Source: Bacteroidota bacterium (GTDB taxonomy: Bacteria > Bacteroidota > Bacteroidia > Palsa-948). From it: 58,627 nt of DNA. Within the stretch, counting starts at the first letter, position 1. The number at the start of each line of letters is the position of its first letter. A program made the translations under genes and the position numbers. The stretch spans positions 1 through 58,627 of the forward strand of contig JACQAL010000019.1 of assembly GCA_016195025.1 (NCBI GenBank), read 5' to 3'. Positions 16,229 to 25,276 of this stretch are shown in pieces. The notes beneath the pieces were generated by a model. The model saw only the letters and a program-made list of their open reading frames with translations. It had not been told where the DNA came from and made no database searches.

Positions 16229-17308
16229 ATGTCATTCTCTGCAACACATCCTTTTAACCTGCCCGCACTTCCGCCAAAACTGGATTGCAATACGCAATCA
16301 TTCATGCGCTGGTTACTGAAGGCGCGGGCGGAACTGGGAGAATTAAAAGGATATTCTTCCGCGCTGCCGAACCCCATGTTGTTATTAAGCCCTGCCATCA
16401 TTAAAGAATCAGTAGCGAGTTCTGAAATTGAAAACATAAATACCACCGTTGAAAAAGTATTGGAGCAGCAACTCTTTCCCGAATCCGAACAGCGGACAGA
16501 AAACAAAGAGGTGCTTCACTACCGAGATGCCATCGTTTGGGGATTTGAGCGGATGAATAAAATTCCTTTGAGCAGCCGACTCATAACAGAGATACATGAA
16601 AAGTTGCTCCGCGAAAAAAGTTACGGGTACAGAAAAAATCAAAACCGAATTGAAAATTCTCTGACGGGCGAAGTGCTTTACACGCCTCCCGCTTCAACTG
16701 AAATATTACGGCTCATCGGCAACTGGGAAAAATTCCTGCATCATTCCAACGATGATGAACTTGACCCGCTTATTAAATGCGCTGTTTTGCATTATCAGTT
16801 TGAAGCGATACATCCATTTGGCGATGGCAACGGAAGGACGGGAAGAATTTTAATGGTGTTGTATCTCGTGCAGGAACAACTGCTGCAATATCCCATTCTT
16901 TTTATTAGCGGATACATTACGCGCAACCGCTCGGAGTATTACCGCCTGCTCCGCGAAGTAACTGTGAAAGGAAACTGGTGTGATTTTATTGAGTATATGC
17001 TGCGCGGATTTTATTTGCAGGCGAAAGAAACCAAAGAGCAATTATTCAAAGTAGTAGAGTTGCTGAAGAATCACAAGGAAAAAATAAGAAAAGAATGTCC
17101 GAATATTTATTCGGCAGATATGGTTGAGATTTTGTTTTCATATCCCATCATTACTCCCGTGCGTCTGGGCAACCTGCTGAATATTCATTACACCACCGCT
17201 ACCCGTTATTTGAAACAACTGAATGAAAAAAAAATTCTCGAACACAAACAGGTTGGTAAGTACCAACTCTATATCAACAAAAAACTGATGAGTATTTTGC
17301 GGGGATAG
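16229..17308 (+). CDS. Fic-domain protein (AMPylase family, class II)
   Basis: 359 aa. The signature HPFGDGNGRTGR (~residues 192-203) is intact, with the catalytic His. An N-terminal SSEIEN segment (~residue 64) matches the [S/T]xxxE[G/N] inhibitory motif, which makes it class II. A C-terminal winged helix is suggested by MVEILFSYPIITPVRLGNLL, NIHYTTATRYLKQLNEKKIL. Members transfer AMP from ATP onto hydroxyl side chains of target proteins and are often self-inhibited. Single gene; no antitoxin-like neighbour. Confidence 0.88.
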   Translation: MSFSATHPFNLPALPPKLDCNTQSFMRWLLKARAELGELKGYSSALPNPMLLLSPAIIKESVASSEIENINTTVEKVLEQQLFPESEQRTENKEVLHYRDAIVWGFERMNKIPLSSRLITEIHEKLLREKSYGYRKNQNRIENSLTGEVLYTPPASTEILRLIGNWEKFLHHSNDDELDPLIKCAVLHYQFEAIHPFGDGNGRTGRILMVLYLVQEQLLQYPILFISGYITRNRSEYYRLLREVTVKGNWCDFIEYMLRGFYLQAKETKEQLFKVVELLKNHKEKIRKECPNIYSADMVEILFSYPIITPVRLGNLLNIHYTTATRYLKQLNEKKILEHKQVGKYQLYINKKLMSILRG

Positions 17309-17583
17309 GGGTAAGCCAGACCAATTCTTATTTCTTCTTATTACGCTTCCCGCTCCGATTAAAAAGCAAAACGCTGGCGGATTGAACTACTTTCCTAAAC
17401 CCGCATTCCGATTCGTCTGAACGCTTTTATTCGTTTCGTTTCTCAAAAAATTCCAAAGGATTGCATTTTGCATAGGAACTTTTCAACAACCGCAGCGTTT
17501 TGGAACGCTTTGGAATAATTGTTGCTGATGTCTTTCCACCCACTTTCATACGAAAAATAAAAATCAACTAAAAATAAATTCCA

Positions 17584-18060
17584 ATGGAAAAAACAATTAC
17601 CGAAATCCCGAATCCAAAAATTACAGAGAAAGAAAAATTCATTTACAGTCCCGATGTAAAGGTGAAGCCCTGCTCCGAAACCAAACATAAAATCTTGCGA
17701 CTCGAACTGGATGACGACTTAACCCGCATTGATTTTGTTTACAACAACGGACGCTATGGCTGGGCGCAGATTGCAGCCGACTCTTTTATTCGCCCTGTAG
17801 GAACTGAAACCTGCCTGCCACTTGTGCGAGCGGTAGGCATTCCGCTTGCTCCACAGAAATATTACTTCACAAAGCCAAATCAAAACATTTACTACACGCT
17901 CTATTTTCCTCCGCTGCCGAGAGAGGTTCGGGCAATTGATATTATTGAAAAGGAAATTCCCAATAGTAACTTTTTTAATTTTTACGGAGTGTCTGTTGAG
18001 AAAATTAAGAAGGAAGTAATCACGGTTGGAATTAAATCATCTATCATTTTTGTTAGATGA
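17584..18060 (+). CDS. Hypothetical 158-aa protein
   Basis: No signal peptide. Beta-rich pattern: KILRLELDDDLTRIDFVYNN, GRYGWAQIAADSFIRPVGTE, CLPLVRAVGIPLAPQKYYF, YTLYFPPLPREVRAIDIIEK. Family not recognised. The 275 bp upstream are without a gene and show no clear signals. Confidence 0.6.
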   Translation: MEKTITEIPNPKITEKEKFIYSPDVKVKPCSETKHKILRLELDDDLTRIDFVYNNGRYGWAQIAADSFIRPVGTETCLPLVRAVGIPLAPQKYYFTKPNQNIYYTLYFPPLPREVRAIDIIEKEIPNSNFFNFYGVSVEKIKKEVITVGIKSSIIFVR

Positions 18061-18237
18061 TGCGCCTCCGAAAGAAATAAAGAAAAAGAATCTGGCAGAA
18101 AATTTTTACTTTTGTTCTATCGTTAGCAGCAATTTAATTTTTACATCCGAATATTTCAATCAGCGTATAACAACATCTAATATTTTTTTTAATGACATAA
18201 ACTTAAACATATAACGATTTGCGTTAGCAAATTCTTG

Positions 18238-18347
18238 GACTGAAAAACTGCGAAACTTTTCAACCGAACAAGAATGAGTGTAACGCTCACGCGCAGCGTG
18301 GGCGGTGGCTTGTTTGTTCGGTAGGTTCTTCGCAGTTCCCTCAGTTC
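18238..18347. repeat. Long imperfect hairpin in 18061-18408 intergenic region
   Basis: Left arm GGACTGAAAAACTGCGAA...AACCGAACAAG (18238-18271) pairs imperfectly with right arm CTTGTTTGTTCGGTAGGTTC...GCAGTTCCCTCAGTTC (18309-18346). The loop includes its own dyad ACGCTCACGCGCAGCGTGGGCG. It fills the otherwise empty space before the methyltransferase gene. It could be a structured leader, an ncRNA or a mobile hairpin. Confidence 0.55.
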
Positions 18348-18408
18348 AGATAAATCACATAAGTCCTGCGCTGTATTTTTTTTGTGCGGGACTAAACACA
18401 AAAAAACG

Positions 18409-20127
18409 ATGAGTGAAAAAATCACAAGCAAAAATTTATGGGGTAAATTAAATTTATCTTCTCTTGACCAACACCCAGAGTTCAAAGAAGACAGCGTTAG
18501 AGAGGTCGTTATTGCCCCACTCTTAAAAGCCCTTCAATACAAAGAAGAAAATATTAACCGAAGCAAAACATTAGTAAATCCTTTTCTCAAGGTTGGTACA
18601 AAAAAAATTCCCATTCATCAATATCCAGATTATTGCTTCAATGTTGATGGCTATTTTGCATGGGTGCTGGACGCAAAAAGTCCCAAAGAAAGCGTTACGG
18701 ATTCCGAAAATTTAGGACAGGTTTACAGTTATGCCGCTCACCCTGAAATAAAAAGTACATATTTCGCTCTATGCAATGGAAAAGATTTTTCCTTGTATCG
18801 GACACAGGCGCAAGCAAATGATTTGCCTTTGCTTAATTTTTCGCTAAGTGAAATAGAACATTACTGGGAGAAACTTTCAATGTTTCTTTCACTCAATAGT
18901 TTTCAGGCGGGTAAAATTTTCACTTATGAAACAACGACCGCAACAGCAAAGCCAGAAGGATTTGATTATAGCACCAGACCCTTGCTGGAAGAAATCCCAG
19001 TAAGAAAACAGGCGGCAAAAAGGCATTTTGGTTGTAATGCTTATTTTACTCGTCAATCTTGGGACATTGTTAATGAGTATATAAAAAACTTTTCAAAACC
19101 AAATGATTTAGTTCTTGACTGTTTTGGTGGAAGCGGAGTAACTGCGATTGAAGCATTAATGTTGGATAGAAAGGCAATTCACATTGATTTGAACCCATTA
19201 TCAGAATTTATAGTTACATCTCTTGCTTCTCCTGTCAATCAAAACGAATTTATTGACGCATTCAATAGAATTAAAAAAGATTATGAAAAAGAAGAACCTA
19301 TAACGAAAGAAGAAATTAAAAAAGCATTGAAAAAATATTTTTCTCCTAAAGGATTCAAATTACCAAAAGGTTCTGATGTAGAAACAATAGAAGATTTATT
19401 CACCGATAAACAACTTGCTCAACTCGCATTATTAAAATATTTAATACATAAAGAAAAAAATGGGAATATAGAAATGTCTTTGTTGCTTGCTTTTTATAAT
19501 ACAATAAGCATTATTAATAAAACATTTCACGAAACACCAAAAGGAGGAGGAAATCATTTTGGATACTATTACCGATATAGAATTGCACCACGACCAGCAG
19601 ACAGAGATACATTAAAAACTTTTGAAGGTAAATTCAAAAGAATTTTAGAAGGGAAAAAAGAAATGTCTTCTAAAATAAACAATCAGACATTTAAAAATCT
19701 TACAATAAAAAAGGGAACAGCAACAAATCTGAAATGGCTTCAGAAAGAAAGTGTGGATTACATTTATACAGACCCGCCATACGGAAAGAAAATTCCCTAT
19801 TTAGATTTATCAATAATATGGAATACTTGGCTTGACCTTAAAGTAACAGAACAAGATTATATGCAAGAAGCCATTGAAGGAGGAGAGCATAATAAAACAA
19901 AAAAAGATTACAACAAGTTAATTTCAGAAAGCATTAAGGAAATGTATCGCGTGTTAAAATACGACCGATGGATGAGTTTTGTATTTGCACATAAAGACCC
20001 AGAATTCTGGCATTTGATTATAGAGACAGCCGAAGATTGCGGATTCGAGTATAAGGGGGCAGTTCCCCAAAAAAACGGGCAATCAAGTTTTAAGAAAAGA
20101 CAAAATCCTTTTACTGTTTTATCTTGA
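18409..20127 (+). CDS. HsdR_N-type nuclease domain fused to DNA methyltransferase
   Basis: 572 aa from the ATG at 18409. Residues ~20-175 resemble the N-terminal PD-(D/E)xK domain of type I restriction subunits (EDSVREVVIAPLLKALQY, YPDYCFNVDGYFAWVLDAK, with a plausible D...DxK core). Residues ~200-570 are an amino-methyltransferase: YFTRQSWDIVNEYIKNF, motif I VLDCFGGSGVTAIEAL (~235), then ~200 residues later motif IV TDPPYGKKIPYLDLS (~455), the alpha-class order. Predicted N6-adenine or N4-cytosine methylation with possible self-contained cleavage. Heads a co-directional run with 20173 and 20746. Confidence 0.8.
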   Translation: MSEKITSKNLWGKLNLSSLDQHPEFKEDSVREVVIAPLLKALQYKEENINRSKTLVNPFLKVGTKKIPIHQYPDYCFNVDGYFAWVLDAKSPKESVTDSENLGQVYSYAAHPEIKSTYFALCNGKDFSLYRTQAQANDLPLLNFSLSEIEHYWEKLSMFLSLNSFQAGKIFTYETTTATAKPEGFDYSTRPLLEEIPVRKQAAKRHFGCNAYFTRQSWDIVNEYIKNFSKPNDLVLDCFGGSGVTAIEALMLDRKAIHIDLNPLSEFIVTSLASPVNQNEFIDAFNRIKKDYEKEEPITKEEIKKALKKYFSPKGFKLPKGSDVETIEDLFTDKQLAQLALLKYLIHKEKNGNIEMSLLLAFYNTISIINKTFHETPKGGGNHFGYYYRYRIAPRPADRDTLKTFEGKFKRILEGKKEMSSKINNQTFKNLTIKKGTATNLKWLQKESVDYIYTDPPYGKKIPYLDLSIIWNTWLDLKVTEQDYMQEAIEGGEHNKTKKDYNKLISESIKEMYRVLKYDRWMSFVFAHKDPEFWHLIIETAEDCGFEYKGAVPQKNGQSSFKKRQNPFTVLS

Positions 20128-20172
20128 CAACTAATTATCAATTTTCAAAAAGTAAAAAATCCAAGAGCGGTA

Positions 20173-20658
20173 ATGAAAGCGCATTTAGGAATGAAAATTG
20201 CCGACATAGTTTTACAAACCATTGAAGGAATTATAGCGAAGAATGAAGGCGCATCACTCGAACAAATAAATGATGAACTTATTATTAAAGGAATGGAATT
20301 AGGATTCCTCCACCTGTTAAAAAAAGAGTATTCCGATTTAACTCCTATTCTGTTGGAGCATTTTGATTACAGCGAACAAACAAAACTTTTCACTATCAAA
20401 AAAGACAGCAAATTCAAAACGCATGTTGATACCGCGCTACGCATCCGTTATTATCTGATAAGTTTTATGAGAAGAATGGAAAGGGAAGGAAGGAATCCAA
20501 CTTTTGATGAGATTGAATTTAACATTTTACCGCTATTAAAAAATGGTGTGACTCCACCCAAACAATCCATTGAGAAAGTTCTAAAAGATATTGGTGAACA
20601 TATCGGTGAGGATAGATGGAAATTAAAAAAGGGTGGGCAGGGAAAATTATTTGAGTAG
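20173..20658 (+). CDS. Winged-helix-like partner of the methyltransferase
   Basis: 161 aa: MKAHLGMKIADIVLQTIEGI, RYYLISFMRRMEREGRNPTF, DEIEFNILPLLKNGVTPPKQ, IGEDRWKLKKGGQGKLFE. The second half fits a winged helix ('deIe..IlplLkNG.tP..q.i..vL..i.e..g..rWkl'). It starts 45 nt after the methyltransferase stop, so a shared transcript and function are likely. Role inferred as DNA recognition or a subunit of the modification complex. Confidence 0.6.
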   Translation: MKAHLGMKIADIVLQTIEGIIAKNEGASLEQINDELIIKGMELGFLHLLKKEYSDLTPILLEHFDYSEQTKLFTIKKDSKFKTHVDTALRIRYYLISFMRRMEREGRNPTFDEIEFNILPLLKNGVTPPKQSIEKVLKDIGEHIGEDRWKLKKGGQGKLFE

Positions 20659-20745
20659 CGCGAATTGAGTGACCATCAGTTGAAAGAATACTGGAAAGAA
20701 TTTCAAATTGAAAAATAATAATTCATAAATAAATATCAATGTCCA

Positions 20746-22008
20746 ATGGCAAAAGAAAATTCCATCAAATGCCCTGAGTGCGGGGCAGAGATTGATGTAA
20801 ACGCAGTGCTTTATCATCAACTCTCCGAGCAGGCAAAAAAAGAGAACGAAAAAAAGTTCGCCAAGAAAGAGCAAGAACTTTCGGAAAAAGAAAAACAACT
20901 TAAGGAGGATAGGAAAAAACAGGATGAAGTAGTCGAACAGGAAGTGGATTCCAAACTTAAAGCAGAGAAGAAGAAATTGGAGGAATCCATTCGCAAAAAA
21001 GTGAATGACGACAAAATGGATGAGATGGAAGCAATGAAAAAAGAATTGGATGAAAAATCTGAACAAGTAAAACAGTTAGGAAAATTAAAAGCCGACCTCG
21101 CTCGCACCGAAAGAGAAAAGCAAGAACTCAAAGACCAGATAACTGCCGAGCAGGAAGAAAAGTTCAATCAACTTCTGGCGAAGGAAAAGGAAAAGATTCA
21201 AAACGATGAAGGGGAAAAAAATAAAACCGAACTCCAGAAACGCCAAAAACTCATAGAGGATTTGAATAGCAAACTTGAAGAAGCCAAAAGAAAATTAGTG
21301 GAGAGTTCAAACAAACAGACGGGCGAAATCAAAGAAATAGAGTTGCGGGATTTTCTCAAAGTAACTTTTCCTATTGATGAAATCGGAGATGTGCCGTCAG
21401 GAGTGAATGGAGCGGATGTAATGCAGTATGTCCGCAGCAACATCGGGCAACCGAGCGGACTAATTTTATACGAGAGAAAGGAAACCCAAAAGAAGTGGGG
21501 TGCAGATTGGGTTTCCAAACTGAAAGATGATGGGAGACGAGCAAAAGCGGATATATGCGTTATTGTTTCTCATGCGATGCCGCCAGATAATCAGGAAACG
21601 CATTTCAGGGAAGGTGTTTGGGTTTGTACATTCTCCGATGTAAAAATTCTAACTACGCTGTTAAGAGATGGACTTATCAAGCAATACGCTGCTATTACTT
21701 CTCAAACCGACAAGGGAACGAAAGCAGAAATGCTGTATGCCTATTTGCATAGTCCAGAATTTAAGAATCATATTACTGGCGTGCTGGATGCCTTCAAAAA
21801 AATGGATGCAGCCCTCCAAAAAGAAAGAGTAGATGCGTTAAAAAAATTTGCTGAAAGAGATGCGGACATTTTGCAGGCGAAGCAAAGTTTAATCAACTTC
21901 TGGCACAAAGTGGATAGGATAGCAACGGATAGTTTGAGCAAGGAAATTAAAATTCTGGAAACGCCTGTTCAACCACAGTTGGGCGAAGGGCAAGTGGAAG
22001 CAAATTAA
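20746..22008 (+). CDS. DUF2130 protein with zinc ribbon and coiled coil
   Basis: 420 aa. N-terminal CPECGAEIDVNAVLYHQL ribbon half, then a ~170-residue charged coiled coil. The DUF2130 domain occupies ~residues 200-400: GEIKEIELRDFLKVTFPIDE, NGADVMQYVRSN, GLILYERKETQKKWGADWVS, VIVSHAMP, FREGVWVCTFSDVK, KAEMLYAYLHSPEFKN. GAD followed by YERK resembles the D...ExK core of PD-(D/E)xK nucleases (inference). Follows the methyltransferase genes by 87 nt; it may be the nuclease arm of the same system. Confidence 0.8.
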   Translation: MAKENSIKCPECGAEIDVNAVLYHQLSEQAKKENEKKFAKKEQELSEKEKQLKEDRKKQDEVVEQEVDSKLKAEKKKLEESIRKKVNDDKMDEMEAMKKELDEKSEQVKQLGKLKADLARTEREKQELKDQITAEQEEKFNQLLAKEKEKIQNDEGEKNKTELQKRQKLIEDLNSKLEEAKRKLVESSNKQTGEIKEIELRDFLKVTFPIDEIGDVPSGVNGADVMQYVRSNIGQPSGLILYERKETQKKWGADWVSKLKDDGRRAKADICVIVSHAMPPDNQETHFREGVWVCTFSDVKILTTLLRDGLIKQYAAITSQTDKGTKAEMLYAYLHSPEFKNHITGVLDAFKKMDAALQKERVDALKKFAERDADILQAKQSLINFWHKVDRIATDSLSKEIKILETPVQPQLGEGQVEAN

Positions 22009-22029
22009 AAAAATCTTAAAAATAATTTC

Positions 22030-22254
22030 ATGTATTACAACAATCCCAATCCCCTTAAATTCAAAACAAAATGTTTAACCTGCGGGAAAGAGTTTTTGGA
22101 CAGCGGGAATCACAACATTAGTCCAACTTTTCAGTGCAACTGCTATGATGATTTGCTGATTGAAAAATATATCTGTAATCCTTGTCATCAAAAGGGAAAT
22201 TTGAAATGCCCCAAGTGCGGTATGCCAATAGAAACGGTGAGTGTATTGTACTAA
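22030..22254 (+). CDS. Small zinc-ribbon protein
   Basis: 74 aa with paired Cys motifs CLTCGKEF, CNCYDD, CNPCHQKG and CPKCGMPI, enough for two zinc sites. Probably nucleic-acid or protein binding. Sits 21 nt after the DUF2130 gene. Confidence 0.65.
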   Translation: MYYNNPNPLKFKTKCLTCGKEFLDSGNHNISPTFQCNCYDDLLIEKYICNPCHQKGNLKCPKCGMPIETVSVLY

Positions 22255-22287
22255 AAATAGGATATAAAACTTAAAATCATAAACACA

Positions 22288-22704
22288 ATGAACGAATACG
22301 ATTACTACAAGCGAGAACAATACCGTAAACAACGCATTAAAAAAATAATACAGGCAGAAGAAGATTCCGTTAGAGAAAATTATCAAATCATCTATAATTT
22401 CCTGAAGTCAGTAGGAAAGAATTTTGCGCGAGATGAAAAAATTAAACACCTGAAAGAGTTTGAACTATTCATTGATGATTTGCCCGAACCGAAGAATGCC
22501 AAAATAAACTGTTGCAATTTAATTTTCTGGTCAGTCCTGATGTTTCCTTTCAAATGGTTAGCCACATACGAGGATTTGGACGGGAACATAATGGGCGAAA
22601 TAGCAGACAAGGCGGTGCAAGCGCAGAAACTTATGCCTGATGATAGGAAGCAAGCGCAGGATTGTTCTTTATTCAGGAAGTATAATAAAACTCTATTCGT
22701 ATGA
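22288..22704 (+). CDS. Hypothetical helical protein, first of a coupled trio
   Basis: 138 aa: YDYYKREQYRKQRIKKIIQA, NYQIIYNFLKSVGKNFARDE, CCNLIFWSVLMFPFKWLATY, CSLFRKYNKTLFV. Its overall pattern parallels the next protein (helix, then 'nilFwavlm...lqfa.ky', ending 'SLf.KY.ktLFv'), so the two are distant paralogues. The stop overlaps the next ATG (GTATGA). Family not recognised. Confidence 0.6.
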   Translation: MNEYDYYKREQYRKQRIKKIIQAEEDSVRENYQIIYNFLKSVGKNFARDEKIKHLKEFELFIDDLPEPKNAKINCCNLIFWSVLMFPFKWLATYEDLDGNIMGEIADKAVQAQKLMPDDRKQAQDCSLFRKYNKTLFV

Positions 22705-23105
22705 AAGAAGAATTTATTTCACTTGAGGATGAAAAAATAATCAGAGATTCTTATGCTGAACTTCTTGATTGGCTTAAAGAGCGCGGAGTTTTTGCTTACA
22801 AACTTGAACAGGAAGGCAGAAAAAAAGGAATTCCATTGAGCGAAGAAAACGACCCTTATCTGAAGGCGTTAGAAAAAGTAAAAGAATTGCCCGCAGCAGA
22901 AAAAGCACACTTTACCGAAATGAACATTTTATTTTTTGCTGTGATTATGGGACGGCTTCAATTTGCTGGAAAATATTTTAGGAGTGCAATTACTTTTCTG
23001 GAACAGGCAAATAACGCATTGAAATTGCAAGGGCAATCATTCGCAGATTTTGAAATCTATAAAAAAAGTTCTCTATACCAAAAATATAAAACACTATTCC
23101 TATGA
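22701..23105 (+). CDS. Hypothetical helical protein, second of a coupled trio
   Basis: 134 aa: EKIIRDSYAELLDWLKERGV, EMNILFFAVIMGRLQFAGKY, FEIYKKSSLYQKYKTLFL. Overlaps both neighbours by 4 nt, which implies translational coupling. Paralogue of 22288 by its C-terminal motif. The hydrophobic central helix is short and not clearly a membrane span. Confidence 0.6.
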   Translation: MKEEFISLEDEKIIRDSYAELLDWLKERGVFAYKLEQEGRKKGIPLSEENDPYLKALEKVKELPAAEKAHFTEMNILFFAVIMGRLQFAGKYFRSAITFLEQANNALKLQGQSFADFEIYKKSSLYQKYKTLFL

Positions 23106-23686
23106 AAAATTCTGAACTTGAAATTCCATTTTTTGAAACATCATTCTTGCAGGAATGGTACATCCAATTTTTGGAGCAAATAATTATTGACGAATATCCT
23201 TTTTTCATGGAGGATATAATAAAAGATGAATCTGCTCAGAAGGCAATCATAGCCCACAGAAATTTCGGTTTGATTTCTATGGCAAGTAAGAAAGGAACTT
23301 CGCTTTTCAATCTGCTGGATGTGGCTGGCAAATGGGAGAATTTTCTTCTTGCTGCAATTACCTCCCGTCACGGAGAAACACTAATGCGAATACTTATTCA
23401 TCAACCGAAAAGTTTATCCGAGAAGATAATAATTCAAAAATTGGTTGCCAATGCTGGTTTTACCAGATTGTTTCTTGAGGAAGAAATGGTTGGCTGCCCT
23501 GAATTATCATACACGATTCACAGAGGAAGAAAATTATCCATTGAGGAAGCAAAGCCGTATGAAGATGCCCTATCAATGCTTCAGCACTTATGCAAGCAGG
23601 TTGGGGCGCGGGATATTGTTCAGGATGTGAAGGTGCGGGAAAATAAAAACGGAAAATCCGTTAAAGGAAGGCGAAAGAATAACTGA
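23102..23686 (+). CDS. Hypothetical protein, third of a coupled trio
   Basis: 194 aa: SFLQEWYIQFLEQIIIDEYP, DESAQKAIIAHRNFGLISMA, ENFLLAAITSRHGETLMRIL, YTIHRGRKLSIEEAKPYEDA, with a basic C-terminal tail (ENKNGKSVKGRRKNN). Start overlaps the previous stop. No family recognised. After the stop, a short in-frame-looking scrap (ERFNELIKSLDNK, about 23690-23728) suggests a decayed gene. Confidence 0.6.
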   Translation: MKNSELEIPFFETSFLQEWYIQFLEQIIIDEYPFFMEDIIKDESAQKAIIAHRNFGLISMASKKGTSLFNLLDVAGKWENFLLAAITSRHGETLMRILIHQPKSLSEKIIIQKLVANAGFTRLFLEEEMVGCPELSYTIHRGRKLSIEEAKPYEDALSMLQHLCKQVGARDIVQDVKVRENKNGKSVKGRRKNN

Positions 23687-23833
23687 AGAACGATTTAACG
23701 AACTTATTAAATCGCTCGACAACAAATGAAAGCAAAAATGGCGCACGAAGAATTTAAAATATACGATACAATTACCAGTTTAAATATTTACATCGGAATA
23801 TTTTGATGAAGAAAATCGTACACAATAAAAAAC

Positions 23834-24214
23834 ATGATGCACTACAATTTATTTTTAGACGACAGAAGAACATTACATGAAATATCTGCAATGACGAATG
23901 ATACTTCTTATGTAGATAACAAATGGATTGTTGTTAGGAGTTACAATGAATTTGTTTCGACTATAAAAGAAATGTTTGGGCGAAATTATTTTCCATTACT
24001 CATTTCGTTTGATAATGATTTAGGGTATGAAATTCCAGAGGATGAAAAGACGGGGTATGACTGCGCAAAATGGGTTGTGGATTTTTGCATTGACAATAAT
24101 CTGGAACTTCCCAAATATAAAGTGCATTCTCAGAATCCAGTTGGACAGAAAAATATCAGTTCTTATTTGGCAAATTATCTTAAACATTCGGCTGGAGCAA
24201 GAAACAAAAATTGA
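23834..24214 (+). CDS. cREC: cyclic-phosphate-processing receiver-like domain protein
   Basis: 126 aa covering a single domain: YNLFLDDRRTLHE (paired Asp of a receiver-like fold), WIVVRSYNEFVSTIKE, LLISFDNDLGYEIPEDE, GYDCAKWVVDFCIDN, LPKYKVHSQNPVGQKNI, LANYLKHS. This is the pattern of the stand-alone cREC family, proposed from comparative genomics to process cyclic phosphates in RNA or nucleotide conflict systems. No RNA ligase or kinase is adjacent. Followed 4 nt later by the gene at 24219. Confidence 0.75.
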   Translation: MMHYNLFLDDRRTLHEISAMTNDTSYVDNKWIVVRSYNEFVSTIKEMFGRNYFPLLISFDNDLGYEIPEDEKTGYDCAKWVVDFCIDNNLELPKYKVHSQNPVGQKNISSYLANYLKHSAGARNKN

Positions 24215-24218
24215 TTGA

Positions 24219-24557
24219 ATGAATAATCATCAGAATAAAATAGAACTTGTATTCACTTTTCTTGAATTGCCTGACGGCAGAAAAAAGGCAGTCGAATTAG
24301 GATTGGAAAAAATGTTCGATGAAGAAATTGAAAGAATCAGAAAGAAACTTCCTGTCATAACTTTAAGAGAATTGGCGATATTGCAATCAGAGCAGTTAGC
24401 CAAGCAAAAGCCAGTTACCTTAGAAGAAGCAAGGGCGCAATTTCTTTGGATACGATATGGCACGAAAGGAGAAACGAAAGAGATGTATTTGGAAAAATAT
24501 AAGAAGGGAGAATTTGATTTTATCTATAAAAAATTTGATGACCCAACTGAAAAATAA
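24219..24557 (+). CDS. Hypothetical 112-aa protein next to cREC
   Basis: Charged, helical (FTFLELPDGRKKAVELGLEK, FDEEIERIRKKLPVITLREL, RAQFLWIRYGTKGETKEMYL). Spacing of 4 nt after cREC and 5 nt before the nuclease gene indicates an operon. Family not recognised. Confidence 0.55.
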   Translation: MNNHQNKIELVFTFLELPDGRKKAVELGLEKMFDEEIERIRKKLPVITLRELAILQSEQLAKQKPVTLEEARAQFLWIRYGTKGETKEMYLEKYKKGEFDFIYKKFDDPTEK

Positions 24558-24562
24558 AACCA

Positions 24563-25264
24563 ATGAAAGAACAATTACGAATTTCCGCTAAAGATTTAGG
24601 CGCAATGGCTCTGCCCGATTTCTGCCCGCGCTGTTTCTGGATTGAATGGCATTCCGATTCACTTCCGTTTCCGACACCTTTTGCTGGAATATTTTCTTCC
24701 ATTGACAGTTACACGAAAAAAGTAACCAACATTCATCACGATAAGCACAATCATATTCCAAAGTGGTTTCAAAAGTTCGGCATCAAAGGCGTTCCGCAAG
24801 AAGTTTCAAAGAATTTTTTTATCGAAGACAATGCAACTAATATTAAACTCACGGGAATTCCAGATGAAGTCCTAAAGGATGGAAAGAATTATACTATCCT
24901 TGACTACAAGACCGCCCGCTTCACCGAGCATCAGGATGAACTGTTTCCGATGTACGAAATTCAGTTAAATGGCTACGCTTGGATTGCAGACCAAACAGGA
25001 TTCAGTCCTGTTACCAAACTGGGACTGGTATATTATGAACCGCAGACAAATTTAACGCTGGATAGCATCCAAGATTTTCTTCGCCCCACAGGATTTACTA
25101 TGCCCTTTGATGCAAATTACAGAGCCGTTGATTTGAATGTGTCCAAAGTCAAACGGCTGTTGAAACAATCGCGGGAAATTATGGATTTGAAAAAGCCGCC
25201 TAAAGGAAAATCCGATTGTGAAAATTGTGAGTCGGTGAAAAATCTTTTGGAATTGTTAAACTAA
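24563..25264 (+). CDS. Cas4/RecB-like PD-(D/E)xK nuclease with four cysteines
   Basis: 233 aa. Nuclease core: LTGIPDEVLKDGKNYTILDY then KTARFTEHQDELF and the RecB-type motif YEIQLNGYAWIADQTG. N-terminal CPRCFWIEW and C-terminal DCENCESVKNLL supply four cysteines, as in Cas4/AddB 4Fe-4S nucleases. No CRISPR array or Cas gene is in the window, so a solo Cas4-like role in defence or recombination is inferred. A degraded second copy lies at 26020. Confidence 0.78.
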   Translation: MKEQLRISAKDLGAMALPDFCPRCFWIEWHSDSLPFPTPFAGIFSSIDSYTKKVTNIHHDKHNHIPKWFQKFGIKGVPQEVSKNFFIEDNATNIKLTGIPDEVLKDGKNYTILDYKTARFTEHQDELFPMYEIQLNGYAWIADQTGFSPVTKLGLVYYEPQTNLTLDSIQDFLRPTGFTMPFDANYRAVDLNVSKVKRLLKQSREIMDLKKPPKGKSDCENCESVKNLLELLN

Positions 25265-25276
25265 AAATTTTAGAAT

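Noticed and set aside
18120-18230. attC-like site from CGTTAGCA words near 18130 and 18222
   Set aside because: The GTTAGC words are not at the ends of a matching palindrome, and no cassette boundary is visible; the nearby hairpin lies on the wrong side.
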